NCBI GenBank assembly: GCA_937997345.1
Contig: CALKTD010000025.1
Span: 1-37,647, forward strand
Direction: 5' to 3'
Source: an uncultured Atopobium sp.
GTDB taxonomy: Bacteria > Actinomycetota > Coriobacteriia > Coriobacteriales > Atopobiaceae
Length of the DNA stretch: 37,647 nucleotides
Below, piece after piece: positions 1 to 6,539 of the stretch. The notes under the pieces were generated by a model, which was not told where the DNA came from, did no database searches, and saw only the letters and a program-made list of their open reading frames with translations. The translations under genes were made by a program, and so were the position numbers. Numbering within the stretch: position 1 is the first letter of the stretch; each line of letters opens with the position of its first letter.

Positions 1-60
1 TTGCATGTGTTAGGCGCGCCGCCAGCGTTCATCCTGAGCCAGGATCGAACTCTCCATTCA
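1..60 (-). rRNA. rrs: 16S ribosomal RNA, 5' end only (partial)
   Basis: Read on the minus strand, this is the conserved 16S beginning: AGAGTTCGATCCTGGCTCAG starts at 53, and the universal stretch on to ACACATGCAA runs off the left edge of the window. Taking that A as E. coli position 8 puts the mature 5' end near 60. The usual T at position 14 is C here, a variant I recall from Atopobium and related Coriobacteriia. Only the first 60 or so nucleotides are present; the rest of the rRNA operon lies outside. Confidence 0.97.
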
Positions 61-279
61 AAATTAAACTGACTAAAAGTCAGTACAATTTAAAGTTGAG
101 TTGAATCCACGTCTCTAAAATCCCGCTGATCTCGGATTCGCTGAAATTATGAATTGACTATTGAACAAAATGTTCAGATTCGAATTTCGCTTGTCTGTCT
201 TTGCTGATCTTTCGATCGCAGTATCCGGTTTTCAAGGTTCGCTGCGCTGCGATTTCACATTGCGTGGTGCGCGGCGCGG
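61..279 (-). other. Precursor 16S rRNA leader
   Basis: This is the transcribed leader between the predicted start of transcription (about 279) and mature 16S. Visible structure: a perfect 6-bp inverted repeat at 68-84 (ACTGAC/GTCAGT, 5-nt loop) only 8 nt before the mature end; a second at 162-176 (TGAACA/TGTTCA); a GC-rich segment at 241-282; and CCTTGAAAACCGG (minus strand, about 226-238), which resembles the TTTGAAAAC part of some rRNA antitermination boxA elements. The boxA reading is tentative. No protein gene is supported here. Confidence 0.6.
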
Positions 280-285
280 GGAATA

Positions 286-314
286 ACTATACGCACTTAC
301 GACTCGTTTGTGAA
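286..314 (-). promoter_or_regulatory. Proximal rRNA operon promoter
   Basis: On the minus strand, -35 TTCACA (309-314) and -10 TATAGT (286-291) are separated by exactly 17 bp; each hexamer matches the sigma-70 consensus at five of six positions. The predicted start is near 279, followed by a GC-rich stretch as expected for a stringently controlled rRNA promoter. It is the best promoter match upstream of the 16S gene. Confidence 0.7.
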
Positions 315-346
315 GATGATTTTGTATCTTCTTAATTCCTCCATAA

Positions 347-375
347 TTTCTACACAATTAGTAGTCTTTAGTGAA
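347..375 (-). promoter_or_regulatory. Possible distal (tandem) rRNA promoter
   Basis: On the minus strand, -35 TTCACT (370-375) and -10 TAGAAA (347-352) are 17 bp apart, about 61 bp upstream of the proximal promoter, and share the TTCAC core of its -35. Each hexamer matches consensus at four of six positions, so this is weaker. Tandem promoters are common at rRNA operons. Confidence 0.4.
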
Positions 376-425
376 CTAATGCGTATATTGGGCACTGGAT
401 TCCCTTTATCGTCTAGTAGTAACCC

Positions 426-588
426 TTTTTTTCAACTATATATAGTGTTGTCATTTTTACGATATCTTTATTATCTTTTTACGTTGTCTTGACGCGCGTT
501 ATTTCGTTGTCTTTTTTCACGCTTTTTACGCGATTTTTATTACCTCTTTTATCGTGACTTTTTCACGTGTCTTTTATCGCGGTTTTTT
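426..588. promoter_or_regulatory. Phased A-tract (curved DNA) region upstream of the rRNA promoters
   Basis: Runs of 3 to 7 T on the plus strand (A on the transcribed side) are centred near 429, 456, 468, 478, 503, 514.5, 525, 536, 548.5, 561, 573.5 and 585.5. From 478 to 588 the spacing is about one helical turn (10.5-12.5 bp), with ACGCG-like steps between the runs. Phased A-tracts bend DNA, and AT-rich tracts upstream of rRNA promoters often act as UP-element or architectural-protein sites. The region fills the space between the mutase stop codon and the promoters. The function is inferred; the periodicity is directly visible. Confidence 0.6.
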
Positions 589-604
589 GCGCGTCTTAAT
601 GAGG

Positions 605-2020
605 CTAAATCTCGTCTTTTACAATCTGGCAAGCTGCATCAAGAAGTTGATCGCGAAGCGTCTCGTTAGCGGCCTCAGAATACACGCGTACCAGCGCATC
701 CATACGAGAAGGACGAATAAGCACCCAAGAATCGTCTTTAAACTGAAGCTTAAGACCATCAGCATGGCTTACCGAAACAGGAACTTTGCCTGCAACGTTT
801 TCTGGATTAAGGCCTGGAAGGATGTTTCTGAACGCCTGGGTAGCCGCAGCATCAAGTCGCACTCCTCGCCTGCTATAACACATGCGACCCAGCTTAGCCT
901 CGTCCTCAGAGACAAGCTGAGCAAGCGATTTATGGGTGTACGCCAGCATTTCCACAACAAGCAGGGCTACAAGCAGGCCGTCTCGCTCCAACAGATGGCT
1001 TGGAATGCAAATACCGCCGTACTCCTCTGCGGCGAGAAGAACGTCTCCTTGCTCGATCTCTGAATAAAGTCGTGCAAATCCAACAGGCACGCTTGCGGAC
1101 TCTAGTCCAAGATAAGCTGCTTGCCTAGATACCGTTGCAGAACAGGTCAGTGTAGAAACAACACGGCCGGTTTGCTTTCTATTTTGTACAAGATGGCGCG
1201 TGATAAGCGGAATAAGCTCGTGTGGACTAAGGAGTCGGCCGGTTTCATCTACGGCAGCAGCACGGTCTCCGTCGCAATCAACCAAAAGACCCAGCTGTGC
1301 GTGGCGGCTTACCACCATCGAAGAGCACTCATCGGCCCAAGGATCCGCTGGTTGTGGGTGAATACCACCAAAATCCCTGACAGGACCTTGATGCATCTGA
1401 TGAACAACACATCCAGCTGCGGAAAGTACGTCAGCAAGCAGGTCTGTTGCCGCGCCATACATAGGATCAACTACCACGCTAGGGCGCAGCTCCTTAATAA
1501 CAGACACATTAATCTGGTTAAGCAGCGCACTTTTATAAGGCGTCACAATATCTGTTGTGGTAAAAGTTCCACGCTGATCTGTTGGCTCAAGCGGCGTTGC
1601 GGATTCCACGCGCTGAAGAAAAACACGAGAAACAGGACCTCCATTAGCAGCGCGAATAATCATGCCGCAATATTCGCAGGAAAGCTCAGTTGCAGAAATA
1701 ATGAGGCCACCAGCTACATCTTTATGATGTGCACAGGCCCAGCAAACAGATGGAGTTGGGCAAAAAGTCTCGGACACACGCACGTCTAAACCAAAGGAAG
1801 CCAATGTTGCAGCGGCTTCAAGAGCAGACGAATCTGCTTCAAAGCGTGTGTCAAAGCCGACAAACACAATACCGCCAGGCAGCTCCTGTGACCAAACAGC
1901 ACCAAGGGCCTCTGCAAGTCTAACTACATTGTCCCTGGTAAAGCCTTTATCATAGCGGGCTTGCCAGCCATCGCTGCCAAAACGGAGTATGTCAGGTCTT
2001 TTATCCAATGCGGTTGGCAT
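605..2020 (-). CDS. Phosphohexomutase-family protein with altered active site
   Basis: 471-residue member of the phosphoglucomutase/phosphomannomutase superfamily, which interconverts hexose 6- and 1-phosphates through a phosphoserine. The fold is recognisable: start FGSDGWQARY (residues 14-23), metal loop DCDGDR (248-253) and sugar loop EEYGG (332-336). Two key sites deviate. The TASHNP loop reads SATELS, so Thr111 replaces the phosphorylated Ser and Glu replaces His. The C-terminal phosphate loop RPSGTEP reads RPSRMDA (436-442). The chosen ATG at 2020 overlaps the galU 3' end by 20 bp, and no clear ribosome binding site is seen, which suggests translational coupling; an in-frame extension to 2083 lies wholly within galU. 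Next to galU, its product could feed glucose 1-phosphate to UDP-glucose synthesis if active, but the altered residues make the classical reaction uncertain. Confidence 0.85.
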   Translation of the reverse strand: MPTALDKRPDILRFGSDGWQARYDKGFTRDNVVRLAEALGAVWSQELPGGIVFVGFDTRFEADSSALEAAATLASFGLDVRVSETFCPTPSVCWACAHHKDVAGGLIISATELSCEYCGMIIRAANGGPVSRVFLQRVESATPLEPTDQRGTFTTTDIVTPYKSALLNQINVSVIKELRPSVVVDPMYGAATDLLADVLSAAGCVVHQMHQGPVRDFGGIHPQPADPWADECSSMVVSRHAQLGLLVDCDGDRAAAVDETGRLLSPHELIPLITRHLVQNRKQTGRVVSTLTCSATVSRQAAYLGLESASVPVGFARLYSEIEQGDVLLAAEEYGGICIPSHLLERDGLLVALLVVEMLAYTHKSLAQLVSEDEAKLGRMCYSRRGVRLDAAATQAFRNILPGLNPENVAGKVPVSVSHADGLKLQFKDDSWVLIRPSRMDALVRVYSEAANETLRDQLLDAACQIVKDEI

Positions 2021-2894
2021 AGCTGCCGAGCGCCTCTTTAAATGCTGCTGCAGAGCTCTGGTCAGAGAGTGCCATGCGTGCATTAGTTGCTGCCCAAGCT
2101 GCAGGAGTACCAGTATCGCAGCCCTCTTCTGGGTCGATTACCAGCGCATACATCTCTTCCTCAGCAAGCAGGCGCTCCATTGCATCTGTCAGCTGAATCT
2201 CGTTGCCAGCGCCAGGACCCTGAGTTGCCAGGAGCTCCATAATCTTTGGAGAAAGCAGGTAACGACCAACAATAAACAGATGAGAAGGTGCGTCCTCTGG
2301 ACGGGGCTTCTCGACAAGGCCTGTTACCTTCCAAATAGCACCCTCGCCCTCAGAGTTATCTGAAGGAGAAGAAATGCACTCACCTGCGATAATGCCGTAG
2401 CGATTCACCTGATCTGCAGGGACTGGAGCAACCGCAATGACGGAAGCACCATTGTGCTGTTTGGAAATCTCTGCCATGCGGATGCACATCTGACGATCTG
2501 GAACAAAGTAATCACCAAGAAGTACAAAGAATGGCTGGTCACCTACGCCGTCTGCGGCACACAGTACTGCATGGCCAAGGCCACGAGGATTGTCCTGATA
2601 GGTAAAGGAAACAGGAAGCGCAGAAGCTGCATGAACTTTCTCGGCAAGGTCTTGCTTTCCACGAGAAGAAAGGTCTGTCTCAAACTCCTGGTCTTCAGCA
2701 AAGTAGGTTTCAATCTGTGGCTTCTCGCGAGAATTGATGATGATTACCTCATCGACCTCTTCTGGCTCAAGAGCCTCTTCTACTACGTACTGGATGACGG
2801 GCTTATCCAAAACAGGCAATAGCTCTTTAGGGGTTACCTTTGTTGCAGGTAGAAAGCGCGTACCTAGACCTGCTGCTGGGATAATTGCCTTCAT
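2001..2894 (-). CDS. galU: UTP-glucose-1-phosphate uridylyltransferase
   Basis: 297-residue cytoplasmic enzyme making UDP-glucose and pyrophosphate from UTP and glucose 1-phosphate, a precursor for cell-surface polysaccharides and glycolipids. The N-terminal nucleotidyltransferase signature MKAIIPAAGLGTRFLPATK is intact, followed by PKELLPVLDKPVIQY; the family DNPRGLGHAVLCA and GDYFVPD segments are in order. Length is normal. The ATG at 2894 is preferred over a GTG at 2909 because AAAGG sits 7 nt before it. The 3' end overlaps the downstream mutase gene by 20 bp, suggesting one transcript. Confidence 0.95.
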   Translation of the reverse strand: MKAIIPAAGLGTRFLPATKVTPKELLPVLDKPVIQYVVEEALEPEEVDEVIIINSREKPQIETYFAEDQEFETDLSSRGKQDLAEKVHAASALPVSFTYQDNPRGLGHAVLCAADGVGDQPFFVLLGDYFVPDRQMCIRMAEISKQHNGASVIAVAPVPADQVNRYGIIAGECISSPSDNSEGEGAIWKVTGLVEKPRPEDAPSHLFIVGRYLLSPKIMELLATQGPGAGNEIQLTDAMERLLAEEEMYALVIDPEEGCDTGTPAAWAATNARMALSDQSSAAAFKEALGSYANRIG

Positions 2895-2913
2895 GTGTTT
2901 GCCTTTCACCTAT

Positions 2914-2928
2914 GAGCCCTATTGGCTC
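2914..2928 (-). promoter_or_regulatory. Small hairpin just upstream of the galU ribosome binding site
   Basis: GAGCC/GGCTC arms (5 bp) enclose a 5-nt loop and end 8 nt before the AAAGG of galU. It could modulate translation initiation; it is short and may be chance. Confidence 0.25.
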
Positions 2929-2988
2929 TGCACACCTAACGTGCGCTTGTAAGAATGACGGTTTTGCCGCCGATAAACTCAAATGACA

Positions 2989-3023
2989 GGCGCTTTTATA
3001 CGTATCTAGCTTGCATAAGCGCC
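2989..3023. other. Inverted repeat between the dtxR-like gene and galU
   Basis: Perfect 7-bp arms GGCGCTT (2989-2995) and AAGCGCC (3017-3023) enclose 21 nt. It lies directly after the regulator's stop codon (3032-3034, minus strand). No T-tract follows on the minus strand, so it is not a standard intrinsic terminator; it could be a processing hairpin or a binding site. Confidence 0.35.
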
Positions 3024-3031
3024 AGGTTAAG

Positions 3032-3460
3032 TTACTTGCTTGGAATCTCAATTCCACGCTTCTCAAGGAATTCAATGAGCTTAGCCAGCGTGTCTACAGA
3101 AAGTGAGTGCTCCATAAGGCAAGCCTCTGCGTCTGCAGTCTCTGTGTCTACACCCAAGTCCTCCTCAAGGAAAGTGCGAAGCGCACGGTGAGCACGCCAT
3201 GTGGTACGGGCATTTGCCTCGCCTTCTTTGGTCAGCGTGACACGACCATAACGACTCTGCTCAACCATGTCCTGCTCTTTAAGCTGGGATAGAGCCTTGT
3301 TGACGCTTGCCTTGGAAACATCAAGGCTCTCGGCAATATCAACGGAGCGGACGCTCTTATCGTCATCTGGCTGCTCAAGTGCAATTCGATAAATTGCCTC
3401 GAGATAGTCCTCGCCGGCTTTTGTCAGTGTGTGGTCGTTTTGTACGTTATCGTTGGCCAT
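3032..3460 (-). CDS. DtxR/MntR-family metal-dependent transcriptional repressor
   Basis: 142-residue regulator of the DtxR/MntR family: an N-terminal winged helix (about 12-75, helix-turn-helix around SVDIAESLDVSKASVNKAL) and a dimerisation/metal domain (about 80-140). There is no C-terminal SH3-like domain, as in MntR. By alignment from memory, metal ligands are a mixture: Asp18 and Glu21 match MntR D8/E11, His91 matches H77, and Cys114, Glu117 and His118 form the ACxxEH arrangement of iron-type DtxR rather than MntR's Glu-x-x-Glu-His. Such proteins repress metal uptake genes when Fe2+ or Mn2+ is plentiful. GGAGGAG precedes the ATG. No transporter gene is adjacent, so its targets cannot be read from context. 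Confidence 0.9.
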   Translation of the reverse strand: MANDNVQNDHTLTKAGEDYLEAIYRIALEQPDDDKSVRSVDIAESLDVSKASVNKALSQLKEQDMVEQSRYGRVTLTKEGEANARTTWRAHRALRTFLEEDLGVDTETADAEACLMEHSLSVDTLAKLIEFLEKRGIEIPSK

Positions 3461-3474
3461 AACTCTCCTCCGAC

Positions 3475-3489
3475 GACTGCTTGACAGTC
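3475..3489 (-). promoter_or_regulatory. Dyad upstream of the dtxR-like gene
   Basis: GACTG (3475-3479) and CAGTC (3485-3489) flank 5 nt, starting 15 bp upstream of the regulator's ATG. Metalloregulators often bind their own promoters, so an operator is possible, but the dyad is short and does not match a canonical DtxR or MntR box. Confidence 0.25.
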
Positions 3490-3506
3490 TTTTTCATGCA
3501 AAATCA

Positions 3507-3521
3507 GTTGCGCTACGCAAC
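3507..3521 (-). terminator. Hairpin downstream of the LCP gene, possible weak terminator
   Basis: GTTGCG (3507-3512) and CGCAAC (3516-3521) form a perfect 6-bp stem with a 3-nt loop, about 48 nt after the LCP stop codon. The minus strand continues TGATTTTG, a poor T-tract. It may end the atp-murA-LCP transcript or act as a dyad in the regulator's promoter region. Confidence 0.35.
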
Positions 3522-3568
3522 GAAAATATTTCTAACACTTGAATGATACCCAAAAATGACGCTTAGGT

Positions 3569-4792
3569 TTACTGGCGAGAAGAGCTGTTTGAAGATTCTG
3601 AGGACTCTTCTGAGCTTTTCTCGGCAGCCTCAGCATTTGCTTCGGCGTCTGTTTGTCCGTTTAAGCTAGACGGATCGTCTCCTGCATCAATTACTTTCAT
3701 CATCTTTGCAAGTGCATCTTTATCTGCAATAACATACGACTGACCATCAATTTCTGTTCCCTCGGATGGTACGTATGCCGTATAAATATCCTTGTCAGTG
3801 TTCATGCCAATCATCTGAGTACCCAAAGAAATAATGTCTGAGACAGAGAGATCGGTAATAACCATGCTTGCCGTTGAATTGACAGTATTTGCAATAGCTA
3901 CAGGGTCTCCTGTGTTCAGAATCTGAGCAATCATAGCCTTGATGAAGGTTCTCTGATGGCGCATGCGAGTGTAATCGCTGTCTGCAAAAGCGTAGCGAAC
4001 ACGAGTAAAGAAGAGTGCCTGAGCACCGTTCAGCTTCTGCACGCCAGGGTACAGTTCAACAACGTCGCTGAAGTTCTCTGTATCGCGCATGTACTGCTCA
4101 ACGTTTACGGTTACGCCACCAAGGGCATCTGTAATGCCTGCGAGACCATCAAAATTAACCTCTGCATAGTGGGCAATATGTACGCCGCACAGTTCATTTA
4201 CAGCTTGTACCATGCCATTTGCACCGTCATAGTAGTGGACGGCGTTAATCTTCATGTAAGAACCCTTCCACAAGACACGGGTATCTCGTGGAATAGAAAG
4301 CATAGTCACACGCTTATGGATAGGATCAACGCGTGCCAAAATAATGGAATCCGCACGATATTCAGTCTCACCAGGTCGGCCGTCGGTTCCTAGAAGCAGC
4401 ATATAATAGGGGTCGCTTGGTGCAGAAGGCTCCTGAAGCGTCTGACGAAGCTCAGCAGTAATGACCTGCGAGTTATTGAGCTGCGCCTGAACGCTTGCAT
4501 ACCAGATACCTGCGCCCACCACAGCGGCAACAAAAACAGCAGCAAGAACGCCTAGAAGCGATCTAACTACCATCTGCTTTCTGAAGACACGCTTACGACG
4601 CTTGTGGTATCCCTCTGCCTGTGTACGGCTAAAAGGAGAGTTGCTAACTGCAGCGTTCTGCGACGTATTGGTTGCAGCGCTTGGTGCAGTACCTTGGGTA
4701 CTTTCCGTAGCGGTATTTTGTGCAGCGTCAGCCGAAGTGCCCTGTAAAGCCCCGTTGTCGAGCAGTTTTGCATGCTTTGGTTTAGTTGACAC
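3569..4792 (-). CDS. LytR-CpsA-Psr (LCP) family cell-wall polymer ligase
   Basis: 407-residue membrane protein. LCP enzymes transfer lipid-linked anionic polymers or glycans to peptidoglycan on the outer face of the membrane. Layout: a Gln/Thr/Ala-rich cytoplasmic tail (1-60), a basic stretch KRRKRVFRK (64-72), one membrane segment (about 77-98), then the LCP domain (about 125-300) with LLGTDGRPG, RADSIILARVDP, MLSIPRDTRV and a late TRVRYAF...YTRMRHQRTF segment rich in the Arg residues that bind the pyrophosphate. The tail is Ser/Glu-rich. The GTG start is supported by AAGGA 6 nt upstream, lying across the murA stop codon 3 bp before the gene, so the two are probably co-translated. The exact polymer is unknown. 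Confidence 0.92.
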   Translation of the reverse strand: MSTKPKHAKLLDNGALQGTSADAAQNTATESTQGTAPSAATNTSQNAAVSNSPFSRTQAEGYHKRRKRVFRKQMVVRSLLGVLAAVFVAAVVGAGIWYASVQAQLNNSQVITAELRQTLQEPSAPSDPYYMLLLGTDGRPGETEYRADSIILARVDPIHKRVTMLSIPRDTRVLWKGSYMKINAVHYYDGANGMVQAVNELCGVHIAHYAEVNFDGLAGITDALGGVTVNVEQYMRDTENFSDVVELYPGVQKLNGAQALFFTRVRYAFADSDYTRMRHQRTFIKAMIAQILNTGDPVAIANTVNSTASMVITDLSVSDIISLGTQMIGMNTDKDIYTAYVPSEGTEIDGQSYVIADKDALAKMMKVIDAGDDPSSLNGQTDAEANAEAAEKSSEESSESSNSSSRQ

Positions 4793-4795
4793 AAA

Positions 4796-6079
4796 CTATC
4801 CTTCGATAAAGTCGTCGTCTGGAATGGTAGTTCGCTGAGCATCTGCTCCCAATGCGACGAGTTTCTCGACAAATCCCTCGTAACCGCGGTCAATGTGATG
4901 GATGGCAGAAACGATTGTTTCTCCCTCGGCCACAAGACCAGCCATAACAAGTGCAGCTCCACCACGAAGATCTGGTGACTTGACCTGCGTCCCCTCAAAG
5001 CCGGAGACGCCGCGAACAATAGCGTGATGGCCCTCGATGGTGATGTCTGCTCCCATACGGGAAAGCTCGGATGCCAACATAAAGCGGTTCTCAAAGACGT
5101 TTTCCGTGATAATGCAGGTGCCCTTAGCCAGAGCAAGCAGCGTCATAGTCTGTGCCTGCATATCTGTTGGGAAACCGGGGAATGGCAGCGTCTGGATATC
5201 GATAGCTTTAAGATCTTGCTGGCGAGAAGCCCTTGCCCACCTATCTCCGGTCTCGATGGTAATGCCCATCTGCTCGTACTTCTTAAGTACCAGACCAAGG
5301 TGATTCGGCTCAAAACCGTGAACGGTAATAGGCTCACCAGTAAGCGCACCAATAGCCAGGAACGTACCAGCCTCAATGCGGTCGCCAACAACTTCGTGCT
5401 CAACAGGGTGCAGCTCTGTGACGCCGTGAATCTCAATAACAGGAGATCCGGCACCCTGAATGTTAGCGCCCATTTTGTTGAGCATATTAGCGAGGTCAAC
5501 AATTTCTGGCTCACGAGCTGCGTTATCAATGACTGTTACACCCTTGGCAAAAACTGATGCCATCATCAGGTTCTCTGTTGCACCAACGGAAGCAAAGGCC
5601 AGAGAAACGGTCTCGCCGGTTATGCCGTGAGGAGCGCTTGCGTGAATATTGCCGTGCTCAACCTTAAATTCAACACCCAAAGCCTCGAGGCCCAGGATGT
5701 GCATGTCAATTTTGCGAGCACCGATATTACAACCGCCTGGCATTGCCACAACGGCCTTGCCAAAACGAGAAATAAGGGGACCCAAAACAGCAGTTGATGC
5801 ACGCATCTGTGCAACAAGACTGTAAGGAGTCTCCCAGCTTGTAATATCTGTGGTATCAATTTTGAGCTCGTGAAGACCAACGACTTCAATGCGAGCGCCT
5901 AACGTCTTGAGCACCTTGCCCATGACGTGAACGTCTGCAATATTAGGAACGTTAGTGAGCGTAGTAACACCAGGAGCCATGATGGTTGCAGCCATCAATT
6001 TAAGGGCAGAGTTTTTTGCACCCTCTACAGTGACCTCTCCTGTGACAGAACGGCCACCTACTACTTTTATGACGTCCAT
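4796..6079 (-). CDS. murA: UDP-N-acetylglucosamine 1-carboxyvinyltransferase
   Basis: 427-residue cytoplasmic enzyme of the first committed peptidoglycan step, adding enolpyruvate from PEP to UDP-GlcNAc. The fosfomycin-target Cys is present (Cys117 in PGGCNIGARKIDMH), as are Lys22-Asn23 (VEGAKNSALKL) and the MRAST...LGPL segment. Length is normal. It begins 29 bp after atpC with no terminator between, so it is probably transcribed with the ATP synthase operon, and it is followed after 3 bp by the LCP gene. Whether a second murA paralogue exists cannot be seen from here. Confidence 0.96.
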   Translation of the reverse strand: MDVIKVVGGRSVTGEVTVEGAKNSALKLMAATIMAPGVTTLTNVPNIADVHVMGKVLKTLGARIEVVGLHELKIDTTDITSWETPYSLVAQMRASTAVLGPLISRFGKAVVAMPGGCNIGARKIDMHILGLEALGVEFKVEHGNIHASAPHGITGETVSLAFASVGATENLMMASVFAKGVTVIDNAAREPEIVDLANMLNKMGANIQGAGSPVIEIHGVTELHPVEHEVVGDRIEAGTFLAIGALTGEPITVHGFEPNHLGLVLKKYEQMGITIETGDRWARASRQQDLKAIDIQTLPFPGFPTDMQAQTMTLLALAKGTCIITENVFENRFMLASELSRMGADITIEGHHAIVRGVSGFEGTQVKSPDLRGGAALVMAGLVAEGETIVSAIHHIDRGYEGFVEKLVALGADAQRTTIPDDDFIEG

Positions 6080-6108
6080 AAACCTCCGAAAACGACAGTG
6101 AGAGAATT

Positions 6109-6531
6109 TTACTCCTCAACCACTTGCTTCAGAAGTAGATTACACCAGTCTATCTTTTTTTCGTAGTAGGCACGACGATTATCGTCTTCTGGAAGAGAAA
6201 GCATCTGGTCAATGACGTCATCTCTTGTCTCACGCACAACATCTGCATCAATGTCGTCAACGCGACGAGCATGATCTGCCAAGATAATGACTCCTGTTGG
6301 ATCGATTTCTGCGTATCCACCAGAAATCACTATCTTGGTCATAGATTCTTCTTTATTCTCTGGATGAGGCATGTGCAGTCTTACAACACCATCACCAAGC
6401 GCAATGATTTCTGGTGCGTGGCCTGGCCACACACCATACTCTCCATCTGCTGAAGCAAGAATCAGACTTTCAACAGTTCCTTCGTAAAGGAGCTTATCTG
6501 GTCTGACAAACTGACAAGTCAACTCAGCCAT
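6109..6531 (-). CDS. atpC: F1Fo ATP synthase epsilon subunit
   Basis: 140-residue central-stalk subunit, last gene of the atp cluster. The N-terminal beta-sandwich is clear (LTCQFVRPDKLLYEGTVESL, then GEYGVWPGHAPEIIALGDG), followed by a helical C-terminal part (about 90-140) that in other bacteria can lock rotation. An AGGAT site precedes the ATG, 8 bp after the atpD stop. Confidence 0.94.
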   Translation of the reverse strand: MAELTCQFVRPDKLLYEGTVESLILASADGEYGVWPGHAPEIIALGDGVVRLHMPHPENKEESMTKIVISGGYAEIDPTGVIILADHARRVDDIDADVVRETRDDVIDQMLSLPEDDNRRAYYEKKIDWCNLLLKQVVEE

Positions 6532-6539
6532 GAGAAATC

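Noticed and set aside
310..1063. Open frames on the plus strand in the rRNA leader and opposite the mutase gene
   Set aside because: They lie in a T-rich non-coding region or antisense to a well-supported gene, with no family similarity or ribosome binding site.
2021..2083. Longer N-terminus for the mutase (start at 2083)
   Set aside because: The extra 21 residues lie entirely inside galU in another frame and do not resemble mutase N-termini; the ATG at 2020 suffices.
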